This document shows positions 16,949 through 26,202 of a stretch of 64,000 nucleotides of DNA, piece by piece. The notes under the pieces were generated by a model that made no database searches, was not told the DNA's origin, and saw only the letters and a program-made list of their open reading frames with translations. This stretch comes from a bacterium (GTDB lineage Bacteria; CAIWAD01), in contig JAUIFJ010000017.1 in the NCBI GenBank assembly GCA_030429345.1, positions 28,828 through 92,827 of the forward strand, given 5' to 3'. Numbering within the stretch: position 1 is the stretch's first letter; each line of letters opens with the position of its first letter. The translations under genes were made by a program, and so were the position numbers.

Positions 16949-17821
16949 ATGCCCATGCCGAAGCTTGCTGGATTGCTCGGACTTTTTTGCGCCATACAGC
17001 TCTCCGCCGTCGAGAACCTGGATCTCAAGACCTTTGACGAGGGCATTCTGGACTATTTGCCGCCCGCGGCGCCCGAGGTGCAGAAAGAGGTATACGAACT
17101 GTGGTGCGAACGCCTGAAGCAGACCTACTCCAGCATCCGGCGTGAAGGTCGCCCCAATATCGGCGACTACTGGAACCTGGCGCGAGGATTCCAGACTCTT
17201 GGCGCGGACACGCATCTGGTCCGGCTGGCCTTCCTGCGCGCCAGCCAGAGCGACCCGGAAGGCTGGGCCGAGTACATGGAAATGCTGCCCCACACCTTCG
17301 ACCGGTGGATTCCCGCCGAATGGGCCGAGTGGGAACACTCCCGGCCCAATGAAGTGGTCGCGGAAGAAGTACTGGAAGAGGAGGGCGGCACAAATCCAGG
17401 CCTGCGGACGCTGCTCCGCCGCATGGACGAGGACGACAAGCGCTACCGCAAGGAGCCGGATTTTCTTGAGAACCCGCCTGCGATCGAAGCACAGCGGATC
17501 CTGGACCGGCAGAACATGGCGCGCCTGGATTCGCTGATCGCCGGGGGAGAGTACATCGGCCGTTCGCGGGTCGGTCCGGAGCTGGAACACGTGGCCTGGG
17601 CCGTGATCCAGCATTCCACCCTGCAGGACATGGAACGCTACCTGCCCGTGGTGGCAAGGGCTGTCGCACGGGACGAGCTGCACGAAACACCCCTGCGCAT
17701 GCTGATCGACCGCTGGCTGCTGCACAAGGAGGGCACCCAGGTCTTCGGCAGCCAGGAGGGGGTTCCCCTGGCGCCGAAGAACAGGCGGGAAGAACTGCGC
17801 GCGTTGTACAACCTGGAATGA
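16949..17821 (+). CDS. secreted or anchored DUF6624-like protein
   Basis: The 290 residues start at ATG 16949. A short hydrophobic N-terminus (KLAGLLGLFCAIQLSA) looks like a signal peptide. The C-terminal third has the DUF6624 pattern: NMARLDSLIAGGEYIGRSRV, HVAWAVIQHST, LPVVARAV, MLIDRWLLHKEGTQVFGSQ, in which the conserved DRxxxxxGxxQxYGxQ core is seen with small changes. The function of DUF6624 is not known. The middle (about 20-180) is Glu-rich and I do not recognise it. The gene is alone on its strand and is followed by a strong hairpin. Confidence 0.65.
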   Translation: MPMPKLAGLLGLFCAIQLSAVENLDLKTFDEGILDYLPPAAPEVQKEVYELWCERLKQTYSSIRREGRPNIGDYWNLARGFQTLGADTHLVRLAFLRASQSDPEGWAEYMEMLPHTFDRWIPAEWAEWEHSRPNEVVAEEVLEEEGGTNPGLRTLLRRMDEDDKRYRKEPDFLENPPAIEAQRILDRQNMARLDSLIAGGEYIGRSRVGPELEHVAWAVIQHSTLQDMERYLPVVARAVARDELHETPLRMLIDRWLLHKEGTQVFGSQEGVPLAPKNRREELRALYNLE

Positions 17822-17847
17822 GGCCTTCCAGGGCCTGCAACAGGAAG

Positions 17848-17887
17848 CGCGCCTTCTGCTGCGCGATTCGGCGCAGCAGAAGGCGCG
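17848..17887. terminator. 17-bp perfect hairpin between convergent genes
   Basis: CGCGCCTTCTGCTGCGC (17848-17864) pairs exactly with 17871-17887 around the six-base loop GATTCG. It sits between the DUF6624 stop (17821) and the end of the convergent VWA gene (17936). Neither strand has a following T-run, so it is either a Rho-assisted or transcript-stabilising hairpin rather than a classic intrinsic terminator. A smaller CATGCC/GGCATG hairpin follows at 17904-17919. Confidence 0.6.
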
Positions 17888-17935
17888 GTGCCACTCGGTG
17901 CTACATGCCCTGCGGCATGGAACTTCCGGCAGCCC

Positions 17936-19960
17936 TCAGCGTTCTCGTGCCTCACGCTGCAGCTCTTCGGCGCGGGCGGCCAGCACCAGGAACTCCGCCC
18001 GTTCCGCGCGGGGATCCTCGCCCAGCGCGCCCTGTCCCAGGCGGCGGGCCATGGCCGGACTGGCGCTGCCGGCGTACTCCGAACGGCGCAGGCTCAGTCC
18101 GAAGGCGGCGACGGCAGAGGCCCAGCGCATGTTCCCCGAGGCCTGCCCGATCTCCGGAACCTTCATCGGCGTATAGGGCTCCTCCACCAGCCGGCTGGCC
18201 TCTCCCGGCCCCTCCTTGTATCTCATGGAAAGCGTGAGCCATTCCATCTGCGAGGCCCGCGGATCCATGGTCGTACGCAGGTAGCGCCTTGTGTTCGCTC
18301 CTTCCGGTTCCGCCCGCGTCTGCTCCGTCGCGGGCCGCAGCTCGTAGAGCACGACCAGGCTGTGTCCGGCGCCGACCTCGGCGGCGTCCTTTCGATCATC
18401 GGCGAAGTCCTGCTCCGCCAGGCGGCGGTTGTCGTAGCCGATCAGCCGGTAGCCGGCGATGTGCGCCGGATTGAACTGCAGCTGCAGTTTCAGGTCGCGC
18501 GCCACGGTGTGCAGGGTGCCGCCCAGCTCGTGGCGGAAGACCCGGCGCGCCTCGCGCAGGTTGTCCAGGTAGTAGTGCTGTCCATCGCCCTTGCTGGCCA
18601 GCTGCTGCAGGCGGTCATCCTGCAGATTCCCGCGTCCGACACCGATCACGGTCAACTGCACGCCCTTGCGCCGTTCCTCCTCGATGGTCTCGAGCAGGGT
18701 GTCGGCGTCGCGGATGCCCACGTTGAAATCGCCGTCGGTGGCGAGGATCACGCGGTTGCTGCCGCCCGAAATGAAGTGTTCGCGCGCCACGCTGTAGGCC
18801 AGCTGCAAGCCTGCTCCTCCGGCGGTGCTGCCGCCGGCGCGCAGGCGGGCCAGGGCCTGAAGGATGCGCTGCTTGTGGCGGCCGGAAGTGCTTTCCAGCA
18901 CCAGGCCGGTGCTGCCGGCGTATACGACGATCGCCACGCGGTCCTTCCTGCCCAGGCCCTCGACCAGCACCGGAAAGGCTTGTTGCAACAGGGCCAGCTT
19001 ATCCGGCGAACTCATGCTGCCGCTGACATCCAGCAGGAAGACCAGGTTGCAGGGCGGCCGTTTCTTCTTCGGCAGTTCCTTCGCCTGCAGGCCCACCTGC
19101 AGCAGCAGGTGCTCCGGTTCCCAGGGACAGCGGGCGACTTCGCAGTGTGCGGCAAGGGGGTGCTCGCCCTCCGGCTGCGGCAGGTCGTAACGGAAGAAAT
19201 TGAGGCATTCCTCGATGCGCACGGCATCCGCCGGCGGCAGATGGCCGTCGTTGAGCATGCGGCGGATCGTCGTATACGAGGCCGCGTCCACATCCGCCGA
19301 GAGCGTGCTCACCGGCTGGAGCAGGACCGACTGCCAGTCGCTCTCCTGCGGTTGGTCGTAGGTCTCGCCGGGCGGGACCATTGGCGGGTGCGGAGGCTGG
19401 ACTTGTACCACATTCGAGGCATCCAGGTTGACGAAATGCTGGCCGCCAACCAGAGGGTCGCGGACCTCGATGCCGTTGAGCACGAACTTCACCTCCTCCG
19501 GGCGCGAGCCACGGGCGGCAACAGCGCCATCGTCGTTCAGCTGAAAGCCCGGCACGGAAGAAAGCAACTCGGTTCCGGACACTTTTAGCGAGGAGCGGGT
19601 CAGGTCCACCTTCTTGCGATCGGCGCGGGCGGACAGCAGTTCCAGCTCAACCTCGCAGGACTGGAGCTCGAGCGTGCCCAGGGAGCAGACGCTGTCCGCA
19701 ATGATGTGGACATCCTCGATACGAAGCGCCTCGTAGTGCAGGGCATCTACGAGAATCGTATACCGGCCCTCCGGAATCTGTGATACGGTGAACTTGCCTT
19801 CGAAATCCGAATAGGCGCCGTAGGTGGTTCCTTCGACAACCACCGCGGCAGAGACCACCGGCGCGCGGCTCTCCTTGTCGATCAACGAACCCTGGATCTT
19901 GCCTCGGGTGCCGGCCTGGGCGACCAGCAGCAGCAGCAGGGGGAGCAGATACTTGAACAT
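17936..19960 (-). CDS. VWA-domain protein with N-terminal carboxypeptidase-regulatory and TonB-plug-like regions
   Basis: The 674 residues start at ATG 19960, which has AGGAGG 8 bases upstream. In order: signal peptide (FKYLLPLLLLLVAQAG); a carboxypeptidase-regulatory-like beta sandwich (about 20-95; KIQGSLIDKESRAPVV, GAYSDFEGKFTVSQIPEGRY); a segment resembling a TonB-receptor plug (about 115-175; SGTELLSSVPGFQLND, VKFVLNGIEVRDPLVGGQ); a YfbK-type N-terminal VWA extension (DVDAASYTTIRRMLNDGHLP); a VWA domain with MIDAS FLLDVSGSM and a later ATDGDFNVG; then a DUF3520-like tail. YfbK-like proteins are extracytoplasmic and of unclear function. The first two modules are those that open SusC-type receptors, here fused to a VWA protein. 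It is monocistronic as far as can be seen. Confidence 0.85.
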   Translation of the reverse strand: MFKYLLPLLLLLVAQAGTRGKIQGSLIDKESRAPVVSAAVVVEGTTYGAYSDFEGKFTVSQIPEGRYTILVDALHYEALRIEDVHIIADSVCSLGTLELQSCEVELELLSARADRKKVDLTRSSLKVSGTELLSSVPGFQLNDDGAVAARGSRPEEVKFVLNGIEVRDPLVGGQHFVNLDASNVVQVQPPHPPMVPPGETYDQPQESDWQSVLLQPVSTLSADVDAASYTTIRRMLNDGHLPPADAVRIEECLNFFRYDLPQPEGEHPLAAHCEVARCPWEPEHLLLQVGLQAKELPKKKRPPCNLVFLLDVSGSMSSPDKLALLQQAFPVLVEGLGRKDRVAIVVYAGSTGLVLESTSGRHKQRILQALARLRAGGSTAGGAGLQLAYSVAREHFISGGSNRVILATDGDFNVGIRDADTLLETIEEERRKGVQLTVIGVGRGNLQDDRLQQLASKGDGQHYYLDNLREARRVFRHELGGTLHTVARDLKLQLQFNPAHIAGYRLIGYDNRRLAEQDFADDRKDAAEVGAGHSLVVLYELRPATEQTRAEPEGANTRRYLRTTMDPRASQMEWLTLSMRYKEGPGEASRLVEEPYTPMKVPEIGQASGNMRWASAVAAFGLSLRRSEYAGSASPAMARRLGQGALGEDPRAERAEFLVLAARAEELQREARER

Positions 19961-20193
19961 GGGGGGACCTCCTGGAAGGAAATGGATCGACGGAGAACTC
20001 CCGGCGTCCTGCGGGGAGAGAGCGCGTCGCGTCAAGGGGCGAGTCCGGTTCCAGAGTCCAGGCGAGCGGGTTCAGGTGGCTTCGGTATACGGAAACTGTA
20101 ACGGAAATGTCAGGGCCAAGGTTCCCGGCTCCACGCCAGGGGAATTCGTAGCTTTCAGGGTGGGTCGCCGGCCGAGGTGGGCGGAGACCTGCT

Positions 20194-20217
20194 TCCGATA
20201 GCGATAGCGATAGCGTT
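20194..20217. repeat. GATAGC triplet (period-6 tract) upstream of a thioesterase gene
   Basis: CGATAG is repeated in exact six-base steps from 20196 (CGA at 20196, 20202, 20208, then CGT at 20214). It lies 26 bases before the thioesterase ATG and resembles the tracts at 12007 and 12849. Confidence 0.7.
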
Positions 20218-20242
20218 GCGAGTCGTGAGAAAGGAGAAGGAA

Positions 20243-20626
20243 ATGAGTGAGATACAGGGAACGCTCTGCATCCAGACCATCGCCATGCCCCGTGATACGA
20301 ATCCCAACGGGGACATCTTCGGCGGCTGGCTGGTCTCGCAGATGGACCTTGCCGGCGCGATCCTGGCCCGCAGGATCGCCAGGGGCCGTGTGACAACCGT
20401 GGCCATCGAGAGCATGAGCTTCCATTCGCCGGTGCTGGTCGGCGACCTGGTCTCGTGCTACTCGCGCAAGCTGAAGACCGGCCGCAGCTCGATCCAGGTG
20501 GCGATCGAGGTCTGGGCGGGGCAGGAAAGCCTCTACGGCCTGAAGAAGGTCACCGAGGCCAATTTCACCTTCGTCGCCATCGACCGCAGCGGAAGGCCCC
20601 GCCCCCTGGAGCCGGATCCCGTCTGA
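20243..20626 (+). CDS. acyl-CoA thioesterase, YciA-type hotdog protein
   Basis: The 127-residue hotdog-fold enzyme hydrolyses acyl-CoA to free acid and CoA. The active-site motif NPNGDIFGGWLVSQMDLAG matches YciA/acyl-CoA hydrolases (NxxGxxFGGxLxxxMD), followed by TTVAIESMSFHSPVLVGD. The ATG at 20243 has AAGGAGAAGG upstream; the frame is open further up but would run through the GATAGC repeat. Its TGA overlaps the gluQ start as TGATG. Confidence 0.9.
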   Translation: MSEIQGTLCIQTIAMPRDTNPNGDIFGGWLVSQMDLAGAILARRIARGRVTTVAIESMSFHSPVLVGDLVSCYSRKLKTGRSSIQVAIEVWAGQESLYGLKKVTEANFTFVAIDRSGRPRPLEPDPV

Positions 20627-21627
20627 TGGCCGAGTGGCAGGAGCTCCTCGCCCACCGCCCTCCTGCGGCGCCGCTTCGCGGCCGCTGGGCCCCTTCCCCC
20701 ACCGGCGCCCTGCACATCGGCAACGCGCGGACGGCCCTGGCGGCCTGGCTCTCGATCCGCTCGCGGGGCGGTCGCCTGCTCTGGAGGCTGGAAGACCTGG
20801 ATCCGCAGCGCTCTCGCCCGGAGCTGGCGCGGCAGGCCGAAGAGGACCTGCGCTGGCTGGGCCTCGACTGGGACCTTGCCGCGGCCTCCCGGGGCCCGGC
20901 CTCCTCCACTCCCCAGTCCACGCGACATTTGTATTACGAAACCGCCCTGGAGGAGCTGGCCCGTCTCGGCAGGCTCTTCCCCTGCCGCCGCAGCCGCCGC
21001 GAGTTGCAGGACCTGGCCGCCCCCCCGCTTCCCGGAAGGGAGGAGCAACCCTATCCGCCGGCCTTGCGCCCCGCGCTTCTCCCCATGGACAAACTTCCCG
21101 GGAAGGGCAGCAACCTGCGCTTCCGGGTCGATGAGGGTGTAGTACACTGGGAGGATGCCCTGCGCGGCCCGCAGGAGGAGGATGTATCACGGGCTGTCGG
21201 GGACTTCGTGCTCCGCCGCCGCGACGGCGTGTACGCCTACCAGCTGGCCGTGGTCGTCGACGACATCCTGACCGGGATCACGGAAGTCCTGCGCGGCGGC
21301 GACCTGCTGCAGTCGACGGCGCGACAGATCCTGCTCTACCGGGCGCTGGGGGCCGCGCCTCCCCGCTGGATCCATGTCCCCCTGCTGCTGGATCCGGCAG
21401 GCCGCAAGCTGGGCAAGAGGGACGGTGACCTGGAAGTGGCGGCGCTGCGGAATAGCGGTGTGACACCGGCCGCGCTCTGCGGATGGCTGGGGGCCAGCCT
21501 GGGGCTGCTGGACCCGGTTCGTCCCTGCCGGCCGGAAGAGCTGCTGCCGCTCTGGTCGACGGCCTCCCTGCGGCAGGAGGATCAGCGCCTGCCCGCCGAT
21601 CTGCCTCGGCGGCTGCTCCGGCTCTGA
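20626..21627 (+). CDS. gluQ: glutamyl-Q tRNA(Asp) synthetase
   Basis: The 333-residue protein is a paralogue of the catalytic half of glutamyl-tRNA synthetase; it attaches glutamate to queuosine of tRNA(Asp). RWAPSPTGALHIGNARTAL carries the HIGH site, and GRKLGKRDGD is the KMSKS-like site (KLGKR). There is no anticodon-binding domain, as expected. The zinc-site region (LFPCRRSRRELQDL) keeps only one cysteine, so the usual Cys/Tyr zinc site of E. coli YadB appears lost; this is common in the family's variants. The ATG overlaps the thioesterase stop by one base. Confidence 0.9.
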   Translation: MAEWQELLAHRPPAAPLRGRWAPSPTGALHIGNARTALAAWLSIRSRGGRLLWRLEDLDPQRSRPELARQAEEDLRWLGLDWDLAAASRGPASSTPQSTRHLYYETALEELARLGRLFPCRRSRRELQDLAAPPLPGREEQPYPPALRPALLPMDKLPGKGSNLRFRVDEGVVHWEDALRGPQEEDVSRAVGDFVLRRRDGVYAYQLAVVVDDILTGITEVLRGGDLLQSTARQILLYRALGAAPPRWIHVPLLLDPAGRKLGKRDGDLEVAALRNSGVTPAALCGWLGASLGLLDPVRPCRPEELLPLWSTASLRQEDQRLPADLPRRLLRL

Positions 21628-21728
21628 GGCTCAGCCTCATTGGAAACCGGAGACCGAGACCGGCGATCCCCGGAATGCGGGAATCGCCGCGGCTCAGTCT
21701 GCGGCGCGCGGGAATCGCCGCCGCAGGT

Positions 21729-22085
21729 CTATCCGTCCTCCTGGATCCTCGAAATTCGCGTCCTGTCTTCCTGCCATTCAGGCAGCTGGTCCAGCTCTTC
21801 CCGCTGCAGGGCGTCCAGTCCCTCGATCACCAGGTGGATCATCTGCAGCAGGTCCGGGCGTCTGAATCTCAGCACCAGCTGGTCGCAGTGGACGTAGGCC
21901 AGTCCTTCCTGGGCATAGCGCTCGAAATCGGCGGCGATTGCCGCCAGCGTTTCTGAAAGCTTCACCAGTCGATGCGCTGTCAAAGGCAGCAGCACCGGGC
22001 CAAATGCCAGGGCCAGACGGCCCCGGCCGATACGGATCACCTGGTCCCCGGAAGGGGATTCGGCGAGAAGGGTCGCAGAACGCAT
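21729..22085 (-). CDS. hypothetical protein, 118 aa
   Basis: I do not recognise this gene with confidence. The 118-residue product has a first half rich in beta-type hydrophobics (GDQVIRIGRGRLALAFGPVL) and a helical second half (LLQMIHLVIEGLDALQREEL). The pattern 'x-C/V-x-i-x-i-x-fGn-x-l-l-x-l' recalls small DUF6686-like Bacteroidetes proteins, but the cysteines of those are missing. No signal peptide or membrane segment is seen. The start at 22085 was chosen because the upstream part of the open frame is low-complexity and lacks a ribosome site. It converges with gluQ. Confidence 0.45.
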   Translation of the reverse strand: MRSATLLAESPSGDQVIRIGRGRLALAFGPVLLPLTAHRLVKLSETLAAIAADFERYAQEGLAYVHCDQLVLRFRRPDLLQMIHLVIEGLDALQREELDQLPEWQEDRTRISRIQEDG

Positions 22086-22335
22086 AGCGTGTCCTGTCGT
22101 CTCAGGTGAGTCACGCCGGACGAGGCGGGTCCTGGGACCGGTGTGCGAGGCACCTCGGGCGTGGGTGCCGGCAGGTCCTTCCCCTGCCGGCTTCCACCCT
22201 ATCGGCGGCATTGCAAAAGGCTTGAACAGAAGACTTGCCGCGGGGTGGGCGGATCAGGCGGGCCCGGGCGACCCGCCCCGCAGGAGCTGATTCCGGCCGC
22301 GCTGCGGGCTTCCCTCCGCAGCTCGATGGCTCCCC
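22086..22335. other. intergenic region with a GCCGGCAGG hairpin
   Basis: These 250 bases lie between sppA (ending 22336) and the hypothetical gene (starting 22085), both minus. No gene is supported. One clear hairpin has arms GCCGGCAGG and CCTGCCGGC around TCCTTCC at 22168-22192, without a T-run. A minus-strand promoter for the small gene is expected here but I cannot point to convincing -35/-10 boxes. Confidence 0.4.
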
Positions 22336-24078
22336 CTAGCGCTCCTGGACCTGCCAGAGCCATTCGGCGCGCAGCCAGGAGGCGGGATCGTCCCGGGGGA
22401 GGTCCGGAAGCAGGGCCAGCAAATCGGCTGGCAATCCGGCCTGCAGGCCGGCGCGGCCGAAAAGGGGAATCAGGTCGGCCGGGTCCAGTTCGCCGCTCAG
22501 CAGAAGATCCAGCAGGTCGCGCGAGCGGGGATAATGCTCGACGAGCGGATCCTCCAGCTGCAGTTCCCCGGCCAGATCGGCAAGGGCGTCCTGCAGCGTG
22601 CCCAGGCTGTCGACCAGTCCGCCTCCCTGGGCGCGGCGAGCACTCCAGACGCGCCCTTCGGTCCAGAGATCCAGCTGGTCTGCCGGAACGGGGCGATGCT
22701 CGAGCACCCGCTGGCGAAAGGCGGAATAGATGCGATCCATGGACTGGCCCAGCGCTTCGAGCAGCTCGTCCTCGACGGGCAGTCCCGGACTGAGGCGCGA
22801 AAGCGGTGTCGAGTAGATGCCGTCAGCGCGCAGGCCCAGCTTGTCGAAGCTGCCGGAGAAATCGGGCAGCATGGCCACGACCCCGATCGACCCGGTGACG
22901 GTCCAGGGATCCGCATAGATCCGGCGCGCGGGCAGGCTGATGTAATAGCCTCCGGAGGCCGCCACTCCGCCCATGCTGACCAGTAGCGGTTTGTCGGCCG
23001 CCAGCTCCTTGAGCGCCAGGTAGATCTCCTCGCTGGGCAGGACCACTCCGCCGGGGCTCGAGACTCGCAGGACGACGGCCAGCACGCTCTCGTCCTCCTG
23101 CAGACGCTGGATCTCCTCTACCAGGCTCTTGCCGTAGATCCGCACCTGGCTCGCGCCGTGATCCGTCTTGCCAGGGACAATGGTTCCCTCGGCCCACAGA
23201 ACAGCCAGTCGTCCGCCTGTCCCCGCGCCCATCGGCTGACGGGCATACTGCCGCACGGAAAGACGCTGCGCGTCCCCGTAGTTCTCTTCCAGGAACTGCT
23301 CGTACTCGCTTTCCGGCTCGAGCGCGTCAACCAGATTGAGCTCCAGGGCTTCCTCGGGCTGGAAGACGAAGCGCTCGGGGTCCTCGATCCAGCGGCGGAA
23401 ATCCTCCGACTGAATGCCGCGGCGCCCGGCGATCCAGTCGCTGAGCAGCCGTTGGCGATCCTCGACCAGCAGGCCCAGGTTTTCCCGGACCGGCAGCGAC
23501 ATGCTGTCCAGGGTCCAGGTCTCGCCGAAACCCTTGGCTTCGCCCACGTGCCGCACGCGCATGCGCAGGCCCAGCTTTTCGGTCAGTTCGCGGCGATAGG
23601 TCTGCTGAATCGAGCTGCCCTGGAAATAGAGGCCGGCAGCGGAGGAAGGACTCATGCTCAGGCGGTCGGCCAGACTGGCCAGCAGGTAGGGACCGTCGCC
23701 GACCACATCGACGCGGGCATGGATCGCCTTCCCGGCGGCGCGGAACTCTTCCAGCACCTGGGCCACCTCGTGCAGCTGGGCCCGGCCCAGGCTGGCGCCG
23801 TTCTCGATCAGGATTCCCTGGATGCGTGGATCGTCCACGGCGCTGCGCAGCGCGGGCAGAAGGCGGGAGAGGGTCAGTTCCGGCGTAGCGCCCTGTTCCA
23901 GCACGGGAACCTGGTGTCCGCGCAGTCCGCCTTTCCAGTCCAGCACCAGCAAGGTATTGGCGCTGATGCTCGGAGCCGAGCCCTGGCCCAGGTTGCGAAA
24001 GGCGACAAAGCCCAGCACGCCGAGAATCAGTACCAGCAGGAAAAGCAGGAAGAAGATCCAGAGGAAGAAACGTTTCAT
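22336..24078 (-). CDS. sppA: signal peptide peptidase SppA, 67K type
   Basis: The 580-residue membrane-anchored serine protease degrades cleaved signal peptides. It has an N-terminal anchor (FFLWIFFLLFLLVLILGVLG) and then two tandem ClpP-like domains. The first supplies the general-base lysine, here in the segment RVRHVGEAKGFGETWT (about 200). The second supplies the nucleophile, in SMGGVAASGGYYISLPA (about 390). This is the E. coli-type double-domain form with usual length. The start at 24078 is the ATG just before the positively charged MKRFF. It is the first gene of no obvious operon. Confidence 0.92.
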   Translation of the reverse strand: MKRFFLWIFFLLFLLVLILGVLGFVAFRNLGQGSAPSISANTLLVLDWKGGLRGHQVPVLEQGATPELTLSRLLPALRSAVDDPRIQGILIENGASLGRAQLHEVAQVLEEFRAAGKAIHARVDVVGDGPYLLASLADRLSMSPSSAAGLYFQGSSIQQTYRRELTEKLGLRMRVRHVGEAKGFGETWTLDSMSLPVRENLGLLVEDRQRLLSDWIAGRRGIQSEDFRRWIEDPERFVFQPEEALELNLVDALEPESEYEQFLEENYGDAQRLSVRQYARQPMGAGTGGRLAVLWAEGTIVPGKTDHGASQVRIYGKSLVEEIQRLQEDESVLAVVLRVSSPGGVVLPSEEIYLALKELAADKPLLVSMGGVAASGGYYISLPARRIYADPWTVTGSIGVVAMLPDFSGSFDKLGLRADGIYSTPLSRLSPGLPVEDELLEALGQSMDRIYSAFRQRVLEHRPVPADQLDLWTEGRVWSARRAQGGGLVDSLGTLQDALADLAGELQLEDPLVEHYPRSRDLLDLLLSGELDPADLIPLFGRAGLQAGLPADLLALLPDLPRDDPASWLRAEWLWQVQER

Positions 24079-24223
24079 CAGGTGGCCCCGTTGTGATCCA
24101 TTTGCCGTCCGCCGCCGGGCGGACTGCCGCAAATGTAGGGCATTCTTCCCTGCCCCGGTTCAGACAGCGAAGCGGTCGACCGGAATCCTCCCGGGCCTGG
24201 CGCGAAACGGACCTGCGTGGGTC

Positions 24224-25861
24224 CTAGGGGGCCTCGCTGGAAGCCACCACCTGGTAGCGCATGACCAGGCGATTGGTCACATAGGGCATGGGAAGCTGGA
24301 ATTCGGTCTGTTCCGTCGTGCCCACCAGAAAGGTGGAATCGTCCGCCAGGGTGCCGTAGACGAAGTACTGGCGGGTGATGGCGTCCCCGATCCAGCTGAG
24401 ATGGATGGACGAGCCCTGCATCTCGATGGCCAGGGCCGGCCGCTTGGGATTCTCGCACTCGTCGGCCAGCCCGTTGAGGTTCAGGTCCAGCGAGGTGCCG
24501 TCCAGGATGTCGCAGTGGTCGGGCAGGCCGTTGCCGTTGCAGTCGCTTTCGCATTCGTCGGGACGACCGTTCAGGTTGCAGTCCAGGCTGCCTCCCTGGC
24601 TGATGTCACACCAGTCGGGAGTGCCGTTGCCGTTGCAGTCCTGGATGAACTGGCTGACGCCGGTGACCGAATGCATGGCCCGCGAGGGAACGAGCACGTC
24701 CTGCAGGCCATTGTTGAAGACGTCTCCGGGCCAGGCTTCCAGCACGAAGAGCACGTTTTCCTTGAGCATGCCGGCCTGGAAGGAAGGCTGGGGCAGGCCG
24801 TCGTTCTCGTACCAGTAGACGGCATGCTCGAGCTTGTGTGTCACCACCAGATCCGGGTCGCCGTCGCTGTCCATGTCCTCGGCTTCAATGGAAAGGGCGC
24901 CGGGAGCGTCGTTTCCGATGGTCTGGCGCTGGAAGGTCGCCGGCTGCGAGCCCTGGTGCCGGTACCAGTGCACCTGGTCGTCGCTGTAGGCCGTGACGAC
25001 GATGTCCGTCAGCCCGTCCCCATCCATGTCCTCGAGCACAAGGTGCAGCGGCCCCCCGGCGGTCTGTGAGACAAGATGCGGATCGAAGGAAGGGGCCTGG
25101 GCGCCGTCGTTGAACAGCACCCTCAGCTGGTCGTCCTCGAAGTGGGCCAGCACCACATCCAGATCCCCGTCTTCGTCCAGGTCCGCGCAATCGACATGCG
25201 TCACGCCGCCGACCGCTTCGTCGATCACCTGCTGCTCGAAGCCCATGGCGGTCTGGCGGGCCCAGACCACGCGCGGGTCGGAATCACAGACCAGCAGCAG
25301 GTCGAGCAGACCGTCGTTGTCCAGGTCGGCGCTGGCGATCCCGTCCAGGGTCGGCAGCTCGAAGGGGAAACTTTCCTGCTGGTAGGCGCCCTGGCCCTGG
25401 GCGTAGAAAATGCGCAGGGTCTGTCCCAGGTCCGCCACCAGGTCGGGCAGGCCGTCCCCGTTCAGGTCCGCGGAGTGCAGGCTGCGCGCCGGGCTGTTGT
25501 CGAAGCTCAGCAGGTGGGACACGAACTGGCTGTCCGGGTGCACGTTCTCGTAGCGGTACAAGCCCTGCAGCGTCGAGGCCAGCAGATCCAGGTCCCCGTC
25601 GGGCTCGAAGTCCACGGGCATGGCAATGCTCAGGTAGGGCACCGTTCCCAGGAGCTGTTCGACGGCGTCCTGACATTCGTCGGGAATCCCGTCGGCGTTG
25701 CAGTCCAGGCTGAAGCCTTCCGCAATGTCCTGGCTGTCCTCCACGCCGTTCTGGTTGCAGTCGTCCGCCTGGGCCGACTGCAGGGCCAGCAGCAGGAGGA
25801 GTGCTGGAACTCCCTTTCGAAAGGGTCCCGTGAAGAAAGAAAGAATGGAACGCACGCTCAA
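24224..25861 (-). CDS. secreted FG-GAP/VCBS repeat protein with EF-hand-like DCNGNGxPDxCD units
   Basis: The 545 residues start with a signal peptide (VPALLLLLALQSAQA). The first unit DCNQNGVEDSQDI and later ones (DCNADGIPDEC, DCNGNGTPDWCDI, DCNLNGRPDEC, DCNGNGLPDHCDI) are calcium-loop-like repeats. Between them lie five or six VCBS/FG-GAP blades with DxDxDGxxD cores (DLNGDGLPDLVADL, DLDNDGLLDLLLV, DLDEDGDLDVVLA, DMDGDGLTDIVVT, DMDSDGDPDLVVT). The C-terminal 90 residues form a beta-rich module. It is probably an extracellular calcium-stabilised propeller; the ligand is unknown. The start is TTG 25861 or GTG 25855; neither has a good ribosome site. Confidence 0.8.
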   Translation of the reverse strand: MSVRSILSFFTGPFRKGVPALLLLLALQSAQADDCNQNGVEDSQDIAEGFSLDCNADGIPDECQDAVEQLLGTVPYLSIAMPVDFEPDGDLDLLASTLQGLYRYENVHPDSQFVSHLLSFDNSPARSLHSADLNGDGLPDLVADLGQTLRIFYAQGQGAYQQESFPFELPTLDGIASADLDNDGLLDLLLVCDSDPRVVWARQTAMGFEQQVIDEAVGGVTHVDCADLDEDGDLDVVLAHFEDDQLRVLFNDGAQAPSFDPHLVSQTAGGPLHLVLEDMDGDGLTDIVVTAYSDDQVHWYRHQGSQPATFQRQTIGNDAPGALSIEAEDMDSDGDPDLVVTHKLEHAVYWYENDGLPQPSFQAGMLKENVLFVLEAWPGDVFNNGLQDVLVPSRAMHSVTGVSQFIQDCNGNGTPDWCDISQGGSLDCNLNGRPDECESDCNGNGLPDHCDILDGTSLDLNLNGLADECENPKRPALAIEMQGSSIHLSWIGDAITRQYFVYGTLADDSTFLVGTTEQTEFQLPMPYVTNRLVMRYQVVASSEAP

Positions 25862-26118
25862 AGGTCACTCCGTGAATTGGACCCGTTTCCGAAAACGGAT
25901 AACCCCTTCCACGCGTACTTCAACACGCGGAAGGCCCCTTCGGGCCATCGAACTGGAATGGCGAATTGCCTGGTTTTGCTGCCATCGGAAGAGCAAAAGT
26001 CATACCGAAGCAACCGTATTCGCAGAGTGCTGTTTTTCAAGTTCTTGGTTAAGGGAGCTGCCCTGGCGGGTGTACAGGATCAGGATAGGGCATGGCCGAT
26101 TCAAACCACCCTGGTGCA

Positions 26119-26151
26119 GAAAGCCCCGCCGTCCGCAAGGGACGACGGGGC
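26119..26151 (-). terminator. intrinsic terminator downstream of the lamin-tail gene
   Basis: GCCCCG/CGGGGC arms, a one-base mismatch and an inner CGTCC/GGACG stem form a hairpin (26123-26151) 52 bases beyond the stop at 26203. On the minus strand it is followed by TTTCT. Confidence 0.6.
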
Positions 26152-26202
26152 CTGGATGACTGAGCAGGAAGAAGCGATAACGCGCCTCTCCGTGCAAGGG
26201 TT

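Noticed and set aside
24477-24630. Short DCNGNGxPDxCD repeats as a dockerin module of a cellulosome
   Set aside because: They lack the paired 22-residue dockerin layout and no cohesin is present; single calcium-loop repeats fit better.
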